Assembly: GCA_900546565.1 (NCBI GenBank)
Contig: URDC01000035.1
Coordinates: 1 to 17,201 of the forward strand
DNA: 17,201 nt
Reading direction: 5' to 3'
DNA from: an uncultured Opitutales bacterium
GTDB taxonomy: Bacteria > Verrucomicrobiota > Verrucomicrobiia > Opitutales > Intestinicryptomonadaceae
Positions 7,952-14,271 of the stretch are shown piece after piece. Each line of letters opens with the position of its first letter. Position 1 is the stretch's first letter. Below the pieces are notes generated by a model that made no database searches, had not been told where the DNA came from, and saw only the letters and a program-made list of their open reading frames with translations. A program made the translations under genes and the position numbers.

Positions 7952-9153
7952 TTTCTCGACATGCGGCGGCAGGCAGGGTCAGGAAGTCGGTTGACGGCGC
8001 GGGCGTAGTGCGGGACGAGCGCGGGCTGGGTTCGTCGGAATCGCGGGAAGTCAGAAATCGCGCGGTGGATAATGGGCGCGAAGGGCGGCGCGATCGGAGT
8101 CGGAGCGGCGTCAAAATCGGCGGCGAGAAGGTCGCGCTGGCGTTATTCAAAAAGCTTTTGCAGTTGTGCGGCTCGGGGGCGTTGCCCGTGAGCGACGCGC
8201 TCAGGATTCTCGCCTCGCGAGGGCTTGACAGGAGGCTCAAACCCGTGTGCAAGTCGCTCTACAAGGACATCGGCGAGGGGCGGAGGCTTTCGCGCGCGCT
8301 TGAACGCTTTCCCGAAATGTTCGACGGGTGTGTGTGTCACCTTGTCGAAGCGGGCGAATCGACGGCGAATTTGCCGTTTGTTTTCGGCAACATCATCGCC
8401 TACATCGAAGCGCGGATTGCGCTGCGCGGCGCGATTGTAGGGGCGTTGGCGTATCCCGTGTTTTTGTGTGTCATGGCTTGTTCGGTGGTGGCGATGTTCC
8501 TGTTTTTTATGTTGCCGAAGATTAAGGCGATGATGTCGAATATGGGCGCGCAGGAGAATTTTCCGATTAAGCTTATGGATTTTATCGGCGGGGCGATTAT
8601 GGTGGCGTTCCCCGCGGGGCTGGTGTTGTGTGGTATCGGGTTTATTGTCGTGCGTTTTTTGGGCAGGTCGAATGATGGGCGCGTTATGCGCGACGGTTTT
8701 TTGCTGCGTGTGCCCGCAGTCGGCCGCGCCCTCAAAGACAGTGAGACTGCGCGGTGGACGTCGCTTGCGGCGGCGTTATTCGCGTCGGGAGTGAACTCTA
8801 CCGAGGCGTTTTTCATGTCCGAAAAATCCCTCAAAAACGAATTTTTACGCGGGTGTTTTTCGCGGTTCAGGAATGCCGTCAATGACGGTATGTCCGTGGC
8901 GTCGGCTCTTGCGCGGGAGGGGCTTTTGGAGAATGAGGACGTCGATGTTGTCGCTGTCGGCGAACGAACCGGCAACTTGGCGCAGAGTTTTTCCGAAATT
9001 TCGAAAGCCAATGCGGAATCCCTCGGGCGCAGAATCCGTATGTTGACTGCTACGCTTGGCGGCGTTGCGCTCGCCGTCGCGTTCCTGCTTGTCTTTATCT
9101 TCGCCGCCGGTATTGTCCTCAGTATTCTCGGCCTTTCCCAAAATATTTTATAG
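7948..9153 (+). CDS. gspF: Type II secretion inner-membrane platform protein GspF
   Basis: A 401-residue polytopic inner-membrane protein with the duplicated T2SSF domain. First copy about residues 62-185 (LFKKLLQLCGSGALPVSDAL, then VEAGESTANLP at 133-143), second about 262-395 (TSLAAALFASGVNSTEAF, then VGERTGNLAQSF). Three membrane segments are visible near 163-190, 213-238 and 369-396. GspF couples the GspE motor to pseudopilin extraction. The first 55 residues are Arg/Ser/Gly-rich and do not resemble the usual N-terminal region of the family. The ATG at 7948 overlaps the gspE stop as ATGA, which supports this start. It is the last gene of the operon in this window: pseudopilins (gspG and others), gspL/M and the prepilin peptidase are not here. 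Confidence 0.92.
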   Translation: MISRHAAAGRVRKSVDGAGVVRDERGLGSSESREVRNRAVDNGREGRRDRSRSGVKIGGEKVALALFKKLLQLCGSGALPVSDALRILASRGLDRRLKPVCKSLYKDIGEGRRLSRALERFPEMFDGCVCHLVEAGESTANLPFVFGNIIAYIEARIALRGAIVGALAYPVFLCVMACSVVAMFLFFMLPKIKAMMSNMGAQENFPIKLMDFIGGAIMVAFPAGLVLCGIGFIVVRFLGRSNDGRVMRDGFLLRVPAVGRALKDSETARWTSLAAALFASGVNSTEAFFMSEKSLKNEFLRGCFSRFRNAVNDGMSVASALAREGLLENEDVDVVAVGERTGNLAQSFSEISKANAESLGRRIRMLTATLGGVALAVAFLLVFIFAAGIVLSILGLSQNIL

Positions 9154-9163
9154 TTTTTAAAGG

Positions 9164-9214
9164 GGCGGCGATTGCCAAAGGCAATTCCGCCTTTGATTAT
9201 TTGTTAAAGTAAAG
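9164..9214 (+). repeat. Family D hairpin repeat (D2), possible gspF terminator
   Basis: Hairpin GGCGGCGATTGCC, loop AAA, GGCAATTCCGCC (9164-9191), followed by the T-rich family tail CTTTGATTATTTGTTAAAG. It starts 10 bases after the gspF stop. The strong stem plus T-rich tract could end gspF transcription. Compared with D1 (229-279) the stem, spacing and tail are nearly the same. Confidence 0.75.
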
Positions 9215-9290
9215 TTTTTTATATGTTCGTAAGTGGCGCGGGATTGGCTTTCAGCCAATATCCCCGCTTTGACCCGCTGGACGGGTTGCC
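9214..9290 (+). repeat. Family B hairpin repeat (B2)
   Basis: Begins GTTTTTTATATGTTCG, then GTAAGTGGCGCGGGATTGGC, loop TTTCA, GCCAATATCCCCGC, then CTTTGACCCGCTGGACGGG. Each block has a counterpart in the same order in B3 (minus strand, 14271-14185). The stem pair ATTGGC/GCCAAT here is ATTGAC/GTCAAT in B3 and ATTGC/GCAAT in B1, so pairing is kept while sequence changes. The right terminal arm seen in B3 is replaced here by the start of D3. Confidence 0.75.
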
Positions 9291-9293
9291 ATT

Positions 9294-9350
9294 GTTTCGA
9301 AAGAGGCGCGATTGGCTTTGCCAATGCGCTTTGCTTATTTATTAAAGTAA
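9294..9350 (+). repeat. Family D hairpin repeat (D3)
   Basis: Flank TTTCGAAAGAGG, hairpin GCGCGATTGGC, loop TTT, GCCAATGCGC (9306-9329), then tail TTTGCTTATTTATTAAAGTAA. This is the D1/D2 unit with a different stem (ATTGGC/GCCAAT instead of ATTGCC/GGCAAT) and several tail changes, so an older or diverged copy. D2, B2 and D3 stand head to tail behind gspF. Confidence 0.7.
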
Positions 9351-9544
9351 TACCTGCAAATAATCCTAAGTAAACCCCCGACGGCGGATTTTGCGTCCGC
9401 AAATTGAATTGTGGCTTATATCATAATCGCCACAAGAGAAATCACTATAAACCGCCGTTCCCCCACCTACAAAAAAAAGGATTTTTCGAATGAAAAAGAC
9501 TTTTACATTATTTTATATTCGGCTGAGAACCAGCTTTATGTTGT
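9351..9544. other. Unassigned intergenic stretch
   Basis: About 195 bp between D3 and repeat A2 with no supported gene. It contains a small hairpin GCGGA/TCCGC (9384-9400), whose context GGCGGA...GTCCGCAA is echoed inside the arm of repeat A2 (9590-9608), and a weak inverted pair GTGGC/GCCAC near 9411-9435. An open frame from GTG 9411 runs into repeat A2 and is not convincing. Confidence 0.5.
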
Positions 9545-9746
9545 AAAACGGGCGAGGCGCGTGCTAAAAGACGCGTTTTATGAGGCGTCGGCGGACTTAT
9601 GTCCGCAAGTCCGAAATAAAACCGTCTTTTAGCCGTGAGTGCGCCTCCGTTGCAAATTTAAATACAAAAAAAAATTCCACGAATGTGGAATGTTTCCGTA
9701 AATAATAAAAATATTTGCAACGAAGGCGTACGCCCTCGCCCGTTTT
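9545..9746 (+). repeat. Family A structured repeat, complete copy (A2)
   Basis: A 202-bp element bounded by perfect 13-bp terminal inverted repeats: AAAACGGGCGAGG (9545-9557) and CCTCGCCCGTTTT (9734-9746). Inside are two arms. Arm 1 is a long stem GCTAAAAGACG/CGTCTTTTAGC (9563-9573 with 9623-9633), extended by GTTTTAT/ATAAAAC and capped by hairpin GCGGAC/GTCCGC. Arm 2 is CGTTGCAAAT/ATTTGCAACG (9648-9657 with 9713-9722), enclosing hairpin ATTCCAC/GTGGAAT (9674-9691). No open frame of note and no transposase. The right end overlaps the nrdG stop codon (9745-9747). The layout is MITE-like, but no target-site duplication is evident. Confidence 0.85.
9666..9691 (-). terminator. Intrinsic terminator for nrdG, inside repeat A2
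   Basis: Read on the minus strand: stem ATTCCAC/GTGGAAT with loop ATTC, followed directly by a run of eight more T. This is a good intrinsic terminator 54 bases downstream of the nrdG stop, supplied by the repeat. The plus-strand direction lacks the T-run, so it is directional. Confidence 0.7.
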
Positions 9747-10227
9747 AGCAGGGAAGGCCTTTGTGGAGGTGTATTATCCGTTGGTTCGAACTGCCTCGGA
9801 ACTCCAAGTTGACATCGCGCTTTTTAAGGACAAAAGGCCCGTCTATGAGAACGTCGATATATTTCAAACACTTGCTTCGGAGGGGGTCTTTGAGAAGGTC
9901 TTCGCAAACATAGCCTGTGTAGCACCAAACGTTCGCCTTGGTGCGCTTCTTCAACTTTTTGAGGAAGTCGAGCAACGCCTCGGGATTGAACATAGGGTCG
10001 CCGCCGCTGAGGGTGACGCCGCTGAGGAGGGGGTTGTTGTTGATTTGCTCGAAGATTCGGTTTTGAAAATCTTCGTCCAAAACAGTCCCCTGCTGATAAG
10101 CCCAAGTGTCGGGATTTTGGCAGCCCTTGCAATGGTGAATACACCCCGAAAAATATATCGAGTAGCGAAGCCCTTCGCCGTCGACGATTGTTTCGGGGTA
10201 TATGTTTATGACTCTTAGAGGCAACAT
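9745..10227 (-). CDS. nrdG: Anaerobic ribonucleotide reductase activating protein (radical SAM)
   Basis: A 160-residue radical-SAM enzyme that uses a [4Fe-4S] cluster and S-adenosylmethionine to create the glycyl radical on NrdD. The cluster motif CxxxCxxC is Cys29, Cys33, Cys36 (CIHHCKGC), followed by the 'NPDTW' segment typical of NrdG, and the SAM-binding SGGDP at 74-78. The C-terminal FRGSSNQRIIHL is also characteristic; six extra residues (HKGLPC) follow and end in repeat A2. It lies 19 bp after nrdD in the same direction. No Shine-Dalgarno sequence is seen before the ATG at 10227; instead a strong hairpin (10236-10258) sits between the genes, so translation may depend on coupling to nrdD. 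Confidence 0.95.
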   Translation of the reverse strand: MLPLRVINIYPETIVDGEGLRYSIYFSGCIHHCKGCQNPDTWAYQQGTVLDEDFQNRIFEQINNNPLLSGVTLSGGDPMFNPEALLDFLKKLKKRTKANVWCYTGYVCEDLLKDPLRSKCLKYIDVLIDGPFVLKKRDVNLEFRGSSNQRIIHLHKGLPC

Positions 10228-10235
10228 ATCGGCAC

Positions 10236-10258
10236 AAGCACTGTCTCTAACAGTGCTT
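10236..10258 (-). promoter_or_regulatory. Hairpin spanning the nrdD stop codon
   Basis: A perfect nine-pair stem AAGCACTGT/ACAGTGCTT with a five-base loop TAGAG. The left arm is the last three codons of nrdD, and its TAG stop lies in the loop. The nrdG ATG starts 9 bases downstream. There is no T-run, so it is not an ordinary terminator. An mRNA processing or stability element, or a gate on nrdG translation, is inferred. Confidence 0.65.
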
Positions 10259-12658
10259 TACGCGGTCGCGCTCTTCCGCCTGTTTTGCGGAGTTCCACGT
10301 TTCGAGACTGCCCGTAAGGTAGCCCGTAATGCGGCGTATGCGCGTAATGTCTTCGCTGCCGCAAACGGGGCAACGCGAGTAAATCACGCCTTTGTGTCCG
10401 CAACTGCGGCAGGTATCGACGGGATGGTTGATTGACCCATAGCCGATGTTGTTGTCTTTCATCGCCTTGACGATTGTGAAGATACTTTTTACATTCTTCT
10501 TAGCCTCGCCGTCGAGTTCGACATAGGTGATGTGCCCGCCCTTGGTGAGGGCGTGGAACGGAGCTTCGAGACGGATTTTTTCAATCGCGCTGATGGGATA
10601 TTTTACGTCGACGTGGAAGGAGTTAACGTAGTATTCGCGGTCGTTGACGCCGGGGATAACGCCGTATTTTGCCCTGTCCATACGGGTGAAGCGTCCAGCC
10701 AAGCCCTCGGCGGGGGTAGCCAAAACGGAGTAGTTGAGGTTATACTTTTTCTTGTACTTGTCGACGACTTCGTTGATGACTTCGAGAGCCTCGGTGAGGG
10801 TTTTATAAGCCTCTTTGTTTTCGGCATGGCCTTCGCCGTAGATTGCAACCATTGCGTTGTGTCCGCCGATGAAGCCGATACCGAGCGTGCCCTGATTGAG
10901 GACGTCTCCGACCTGCTTGTCGGGAGATATTTTATTGCCGCCCTTCCAGATGTTGTTGCCCATCATAAACGGGAACTGACAGGCGAGGGCGGTGCGCTGA
11001 TACTGGTAGCGTTCGTAGAGCTGTTCGGCAATGGTCTCCGCCATTGTGCGGACGGATTTGAGGAAGATACTTTTTGCCTCGTTTTCAACGACATGTTTGT
11101 CCGAACCCGGCCACATTTCTTCTGCCTCGCGCTTTGCCTCGATTGCCAGTCGCGGCATATTCATAGAGGTGAACGAGAGATTGCCGCGTCCCCATGAAGT
11201 TTTCTCGCCGTGGAGGTTTTCGAAAACGCGCGTGCGGCAGCCCATTGTGGCGACTTCGTACTTGAAGCGGTTGGGATCGGACTTCTCCCACTTTTCGTTT
11301 ACGTTGAATGTGGCGTCGAGAAAACAGAAGTTGGGGAAGAGCGATGTGGAAGTGGTCTTGCACGATTTTAGCAGCAAGTCGAAGTTGGGGGCGGAGAATT
11401 TTATTTTGCCCGCCATTGCTTTGTCGAAATCCTTCATCGCTTTTTCGGCGTCGGCGTCGGAATACGAAACGCCGTCTTTGACTTTGAAAATCTGAATCGG
11501 GAAAATCGGAACTTCGCCGCGACCCAGCCCGTCGACGGTTGCGTCGAGCAGTTCGCTGATAACCATTCTGCCTTCGGGGGAAGTGTCAGTGCCGTAGTTT
11601 ATGGAGCTAAACACAACCTGATTACCTCCGCGTGAGTGCATTGTGTTGAGGTTGTGGATGAACCCCTCCATTGCCTGATACGTTTCTTTCCTGGTCTGCG
11701 CGTGGGTCTGCGAGATAATGTAGTCGACGTCCGCCTCGCTTGCCTTAATCTTCAACTTTTTCAGTTCCGCGACAAAGTCCGCCTTCGCCTTTTTGGACAG
11801 CTCGATTGACGGAACTTTCTTTTCTATGACTTCCTTCAACTCTTTTTCGGCGTCCGAGCCCTCTTCGAGTCGCGCGAAGAAAAGCGTGTTGCGACGCAGA
11901 ATTTTTCTGAAAGATTTAAGCACGCCCTTCGCCATAAAATGGTCGAACGCGGGAATTGCCTGACCGCCGTGCTGTTCGTTCTGGTTTGTCTGGAAGATGA
12001 TTGTCGCAAGTGTGGCGTAGCTGGAAATCGACTGCGGTGTGCGTATGCTGCCGTTTTTGGTGAAGAAACCGCGCTCGAAAATGTCGTCCAAATCGTATTG
12101 CACACACGTCGTGGTTTTTGTCGGGTAGTAGTCCAAATCGTGTATGTGGATGTCGCCGTTTTTGTGGGCGCGGGCGTATTTTATGCCGATGAGGTATTTG
12201 TAGGCATAGTCTTTCGTAACCTCGCTTGCGAACGTCATCATCTGGCCTGCGGGCGTGTGCGCGCTCATATTGGCGTTGCTGAGATTGACGTCGTTCTTTT
12301 CAATCGAAACGATGCCGTCCATTGTGCGCTTCATTGAAGTGCGCTTGTCGCGCTCGGTATTGCGCCATTCACGGTAAATGATGTATTTTTTTGCGATATA
12401 GGGATTTGCCAACATCAACTCGCGCTCGACAATATCCTGAACCTCTTCGACCGTTATGCGTTCCTTGTCGATAAAACTCACTACACGACGCACGATTTTG
12501 TCGATTTCGAGCTGCTGGTTGTCGAGCCCGCCCGCGTTGTATGCCTTTGTTATCGCCTTGCGGATTTTGTCGGCTGTAAACGCCTCTTCACTGCCGTCGC
12601 GCTTTACGATTGTGATTGCGGGAGCCGCCGCCGTCTTCTTTTCGAGTGTAGTTGCCAT
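10247..12658 (-). CDS. nrdD: Anaerobic (class III) ribonucleoside-triphosphate reductase
   Basis: An 803-residue glycyl-radical enzyme that reduces ribonucleoside triphosphates to dNTPs without oxygen, with formate as usual reductant. An ATP-cone allosteric domain occupies about residues 15-105 (ITIVKRDGSEEAF). The barrel follows, with GDIHIHDLDY leading to Cys185 and MGCRTRVFENLHG with Cys474, the likely counterparts of the two active-site cysteines. The C-terminal zinc site is Cys750, Cys753, Cys763, Cys766, and the glycyl-radical site is Gly779 in RRITGYL. Start 12658 has a clear AGGAGAAG site (12674-12667). A -10-like TATAAC lies at 12690-12685 but no good -35. The enzyme is oxygen-sensitive, so the host must grow anaerobically at least part of the time. 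Complete; no missing key residue seen. Confidence 0.97.
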   Translation of the reverse strand: MATTLEKKTAAAPAITIVKRDGSEEAFTADKIRKAITKAYNAGGLDNQQLEIDKIVRRVVSFIDKERITVEEVQDIVERELMLANPYIAKKYIIYREWRNTERDKRTSMKRTMDGIVSIEKNDVNLSNANMSAHTPAGQMMTFASEVTKDYAYKYLIGIKYARAHKNGDIHIHDLDYYPTKTTTCVQYDLDDIFERGFFTKNGSIRTPQSISSYATLATIIFQTNQNEQHGGQAIPAFDHFMAKGVLKSFRKILRRNTLFFARLEEGSDAEKELKEVIEKKVPSIELSKKAKADFVAELKKLKIKASEADVDYIISQTHAQTRKETYQAMEGFIHNLNTMHSRGGNQVVFSSINYGTDTSPEGRMVISELLDATVDGLGRGEVPIFPIQIFKVKDGVSYSDADAEKAMKDFDKAMAGKIKFSAPNFDLLLKSCKTTSTSLFPNFCFLDATFNVNEKWEKSDPNRFKYEVATMGCRTRVFENLHGEKTSWGRGNLSFTSMNMPRLAIEAKREAEEMWPGSDKHVVENEAKSIFLKSVRTMAETIAEQLYERYQYQRTALACQFPFMMGNNIWKGGNKISPDKQVGDVLNQGTLGIGFIGGHNAMVAIYGEGHAENKEAYKTLTEALEVINEVVDKYKKKYNLNYSVLATPAEGLAGRFTRMDRAKYGVIPGVNDREYYVNSFHVDVKYPISAIEKIRLEAPFHALTKGGHITYVELDGEAKKNVKSIFTIVKAMKDNNIGYGSINHPVDTCRSCGHKGVIYSRCPVCGSEDITRIRRITGYLTGSLETWNSAKQAEERDRVKHC

Positions 12659-13151
12659 TGTTTTCGCTTCTCCTGTGAATGTTAGTTATACTTTATTAGG
12701 AGGGGAAAAACGCCCTATTGCGAGCGTTTCTTCCGCCTTTGTTAGGGGTGATTGAGCGTCGTTTGGTCTGCCCGTTTTCGGTAGCTATTGCCGATGCCAA
12801 ACGCGTCTGCAACCGTTCGAATTCGAAAGTCCGTTGGGCTTGTAGATGCGAAGTTTTGCGGAGTTTTACCCCCGACTCTCCCCGACGCCGTTAGGTTTCC
12901 CATTCCGACTCAATCTGTGCCGAGTCTTTGCAGTATATCGGAGGTTGTCAAATAATTTTTGTCCCGCCCAACGTCAAACGCCCTATTTATCGCAAAAAAT
13001 TTTCGCGCCAAACCGAACTCCGCTTTTTATCGACAGACGGGGGCGGAAACGCTCCGCAAAATGCCGTAAATTCGGCGTTCGCGCAGACCGTTTTTTGCGG
13101 AATCCGCGGGTTGAGATGCGATATTTTTGTAAAATCTCCGTTTCTGGGAAT
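12659..13151. other. Long intergenic stretch upstream of nrdD, no supported gene
   Basis: About 490 bp without a convincing gene. The open frames crossing it (for example 12846-13307 plus) are Arg/Phe/Cys-rich and run into the end of the neighbouring gene. On the minus strand, towards nrdD, there is a TTGACA (12955-12950) not matched by a well-spaced -10, a hairpin GACTC/GAGTC (12924-12905), and AAACGC/GCGTTT followed by extra T (near 12730-12706) that might act as an attenuator. I looked for cobalamin-riboswitch boxes and an NrdR-type palindrome and found neither clearly. Confidence 0.4.
12667..12674 (-). promoter_or_regulatory. Ribosome-binding site of nrdD
   Basis: AGGAGAAG on the minus strand, with AGGAG ending 11 bases before the ATG. 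It is one of the few strong Shine-Dalgarno matches in the window and fixes the nrdD start at 12658. Confidence 0.7.
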
Positions 13152-13178
13152 AAAAAAACGCGCGAAAAACATCGCGCG
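13152..13178 (-). terminator. Intrinsic terminator of the isomerase-like lipoprotein gene
   Basis: On the minus strand: stem CGCGCGA/TCGCGCG with loop TGTTTT, followed by seven T. It lies 58 bases after the stop of the gene at 13237-14097. This is the cleanest intrinsic terminator in the window and is not part of a repeat family that I can see. Confidence 0.8.
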
Positions 13179-13236
13179 CTTTTGAGTTTCGGGAAGTGCG
13201 GGTTGACGCTCCGCCCGAATATCCGCAAATACCCTG

Positions 13237-14097
13237 TTATTTTCTGGGGTAGGACACGGGAACGAAGTCGTTTTTCTTCAAATAGTCGATGCTCTTTTGG
13301 ACGCTGACTTTCGGTTCGAAGCTGTATCTTTCGACCTCGACAACAATGCCCTCCACGCTCGGGGGAAGATTGTTGAAGATTGCGTCGAACCCGACCATGC
13401 CGCTTTCGCCGAATTCCTTGTGATCCTTAATGTGCAGAAGCATAAAACGCGTGGGATACTTCTTGAAGTATTCTACGGGACTGTTCTGGCCGCGCACAAC
13501 CCAATAGACGTCCATTTCGAACGAGACCAACTCGGGGTCGGTGTTCTGAATGAGGTAGTCGTAAATCATGACATTGCCGATTTTCTGGAATTCGTGGGCG
13601 TGGTTGTGGTAGCCGAACTTGATGCCCGCGTCTTTGCAAAGTTTGCCGATTTGGTTGAAGTATTTGGCGTAGGCTTTGAGCTCATCCATTGTGGTAAACT
13701 TTTCGTAAGGGTCGACGACGTATTTCATACCCGCGCGTTTGTGGGCGTCGATTGCCTGTTTCCACCATTCGAGCGATTTCGAATAGTCGCCGGAGGCGAT
13801 TTCCTCTTTCGAGAGCGATTTTCTGCAATGCGACGACATAACTTTCATCCCCGCAGCCTCAACGTCCTTCTTGAACTGTTCGGGCGTTTTACCGTAGAAC
13901 TTGCCGTCGGCGTAGCCCGCGGCCTCGACTGTGGTAAAGCCCATTTTGCCCGCGTCTTTGAGTGTGCCATCGTAGTCTTTTTTGATATCCGCGCGCAGCG
14001 AATAAAGCTGTAACGAGATGTCCTTTTTGGGCTGGATTGCCGCGCACCCCGAGAGGATTGCGCCCGCCAACACTGCGATGAATAATTTGGTTTTCAT
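13237..14097 (-). CDS. Lipoprotein with sugar phosphate isomerase/epimerase (xylose isomerase-like TIM barrel) fold
   Basis: A 286-residue protein. MKTKLFIAVLAGAILSGC is a lipoprotein signal with Cys18 in LSGC, so the enzyme is probably tethered in the periplasm or outer membrane. The remainder is an AP-endonuclease-2/xylose-isomerase-like barrel: LQLYSLRADI near 30-39, MGFTTVEAAGY at 52-62, GYHNHAHEF at 162-170 (the family's metal-site strand), EMDVYWV at 194-200, LLHIKDH near 220-226 and VVEVERY at 252-258. Its relatives act on sugars or inositols; the actual substrate cannot be read from the sequence. The ATG at 14097 is chosen over an in-frame ATG at 14220, which would bury the signal peptide. 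It has its own promoter candidate upstream and terminator downstream, so it is likely monocistronic. Confidence 0.85.
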   Translation of the reverse strand: MKTKLFIAVLAGAILSGCAAIQPKKDISLQLYSLRADIKKDYDGTLKDAGKMGFTTVEAAGYADGKFYGKTPEQFKKDVEAAGMKVMSSHCRKSLSKEEIASGDYSKSLEWWKQAIDAHKRAGMKYVVDPYEKFTTMDELKAYAKYFNQIGKLCKDAGIKFGYHNHAHEFQKIGNVMIYDYLIQNTDPELVSFEMDVYWVVRGQNSPVEYFKKYPTRFMLLHIKDHKEFGESGMVGFDAIFNNLPPSVEGIVVEVERYSFEPKVSVQKSIDYLKKNDFVPVSYPRK

Positions 14098-14132
14098 TTT
14101 TCTCTTTCTGTTTTGGTTAAAGTTTTTCGGGT

Positions 14133-14161
14133 TAATAACGAATCCGAATTTCGATATACAA
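14133..14161 (-). promoter_or_regulatory. Candidate promoter of the isomerase-like lipoprotein gene
   Basis: On the minus strand TTGTAT (14161-14156) and TTATTA (14138-14133) are separated by 17 bases, a sigma-70-like layout. A start near 14126 would leave a leader of about 28 bases with an A/G-rich stretch (AGAAAGAG) before the ATG at 14097. Prediction only. Confidence 0.4.
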
Positions 14162-14184
14162 CTACACCCGCCCTTCTTTTTCAA

Positions 14185-14271
14185 GTTTTTTATATGTTGG
14201 GAATCCGTCCAGTGGGGCAAAGGCGCATTGACTGAAAGTCAATCGCCGCCGCTTACCAACACATAAAAAAC
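14185..14271 (-). repeat. Family B hairpin repeat, complete copy (B3)
   Basis: The most complete B copy, about 87 bp. Its ends are near-perfect inverted repeats: GTTTTTTATATGTTGG (14185-14200) against CCAACACATAAAAAAC (14256-14271), 15 of 16 positions pairing. Inside is the hairpin GGCGCATTGACT/AGTCAATCGCC (14222-14247) and the block CTGGACGG shared with B2. It adjoins the left end of repeat A3 with a few bases of overlap. Confidence 0.8.

Noticed and set aside
9411..9632. A 73-codon plus-strand open frame beginning at GTG
   Set aside because: No ribosome-binding site, and its last third is repeat A2 sequence (the long arm-1 stem), so the frame is open by chance.
12661..12960. Cobalamin riboswitch or tmRNA-like RNA upstream of nrdD
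   Set aside because: A short GGGAA stretch and a TTCGAATTCGAA palindrome look suggestive, but the B12 box, the conserved GCCCCCGC core and any tRNA-like acceptor with CCA are missing.
12846..13307. A 153-codon plus-strand open frame upstream of nrdD
   Set aside because: Arg/Phe/Cys-rich with no recognisable domain. It crosses the terminator at 13152-13178 and runs antisense into the end of the isomerase-like gene.
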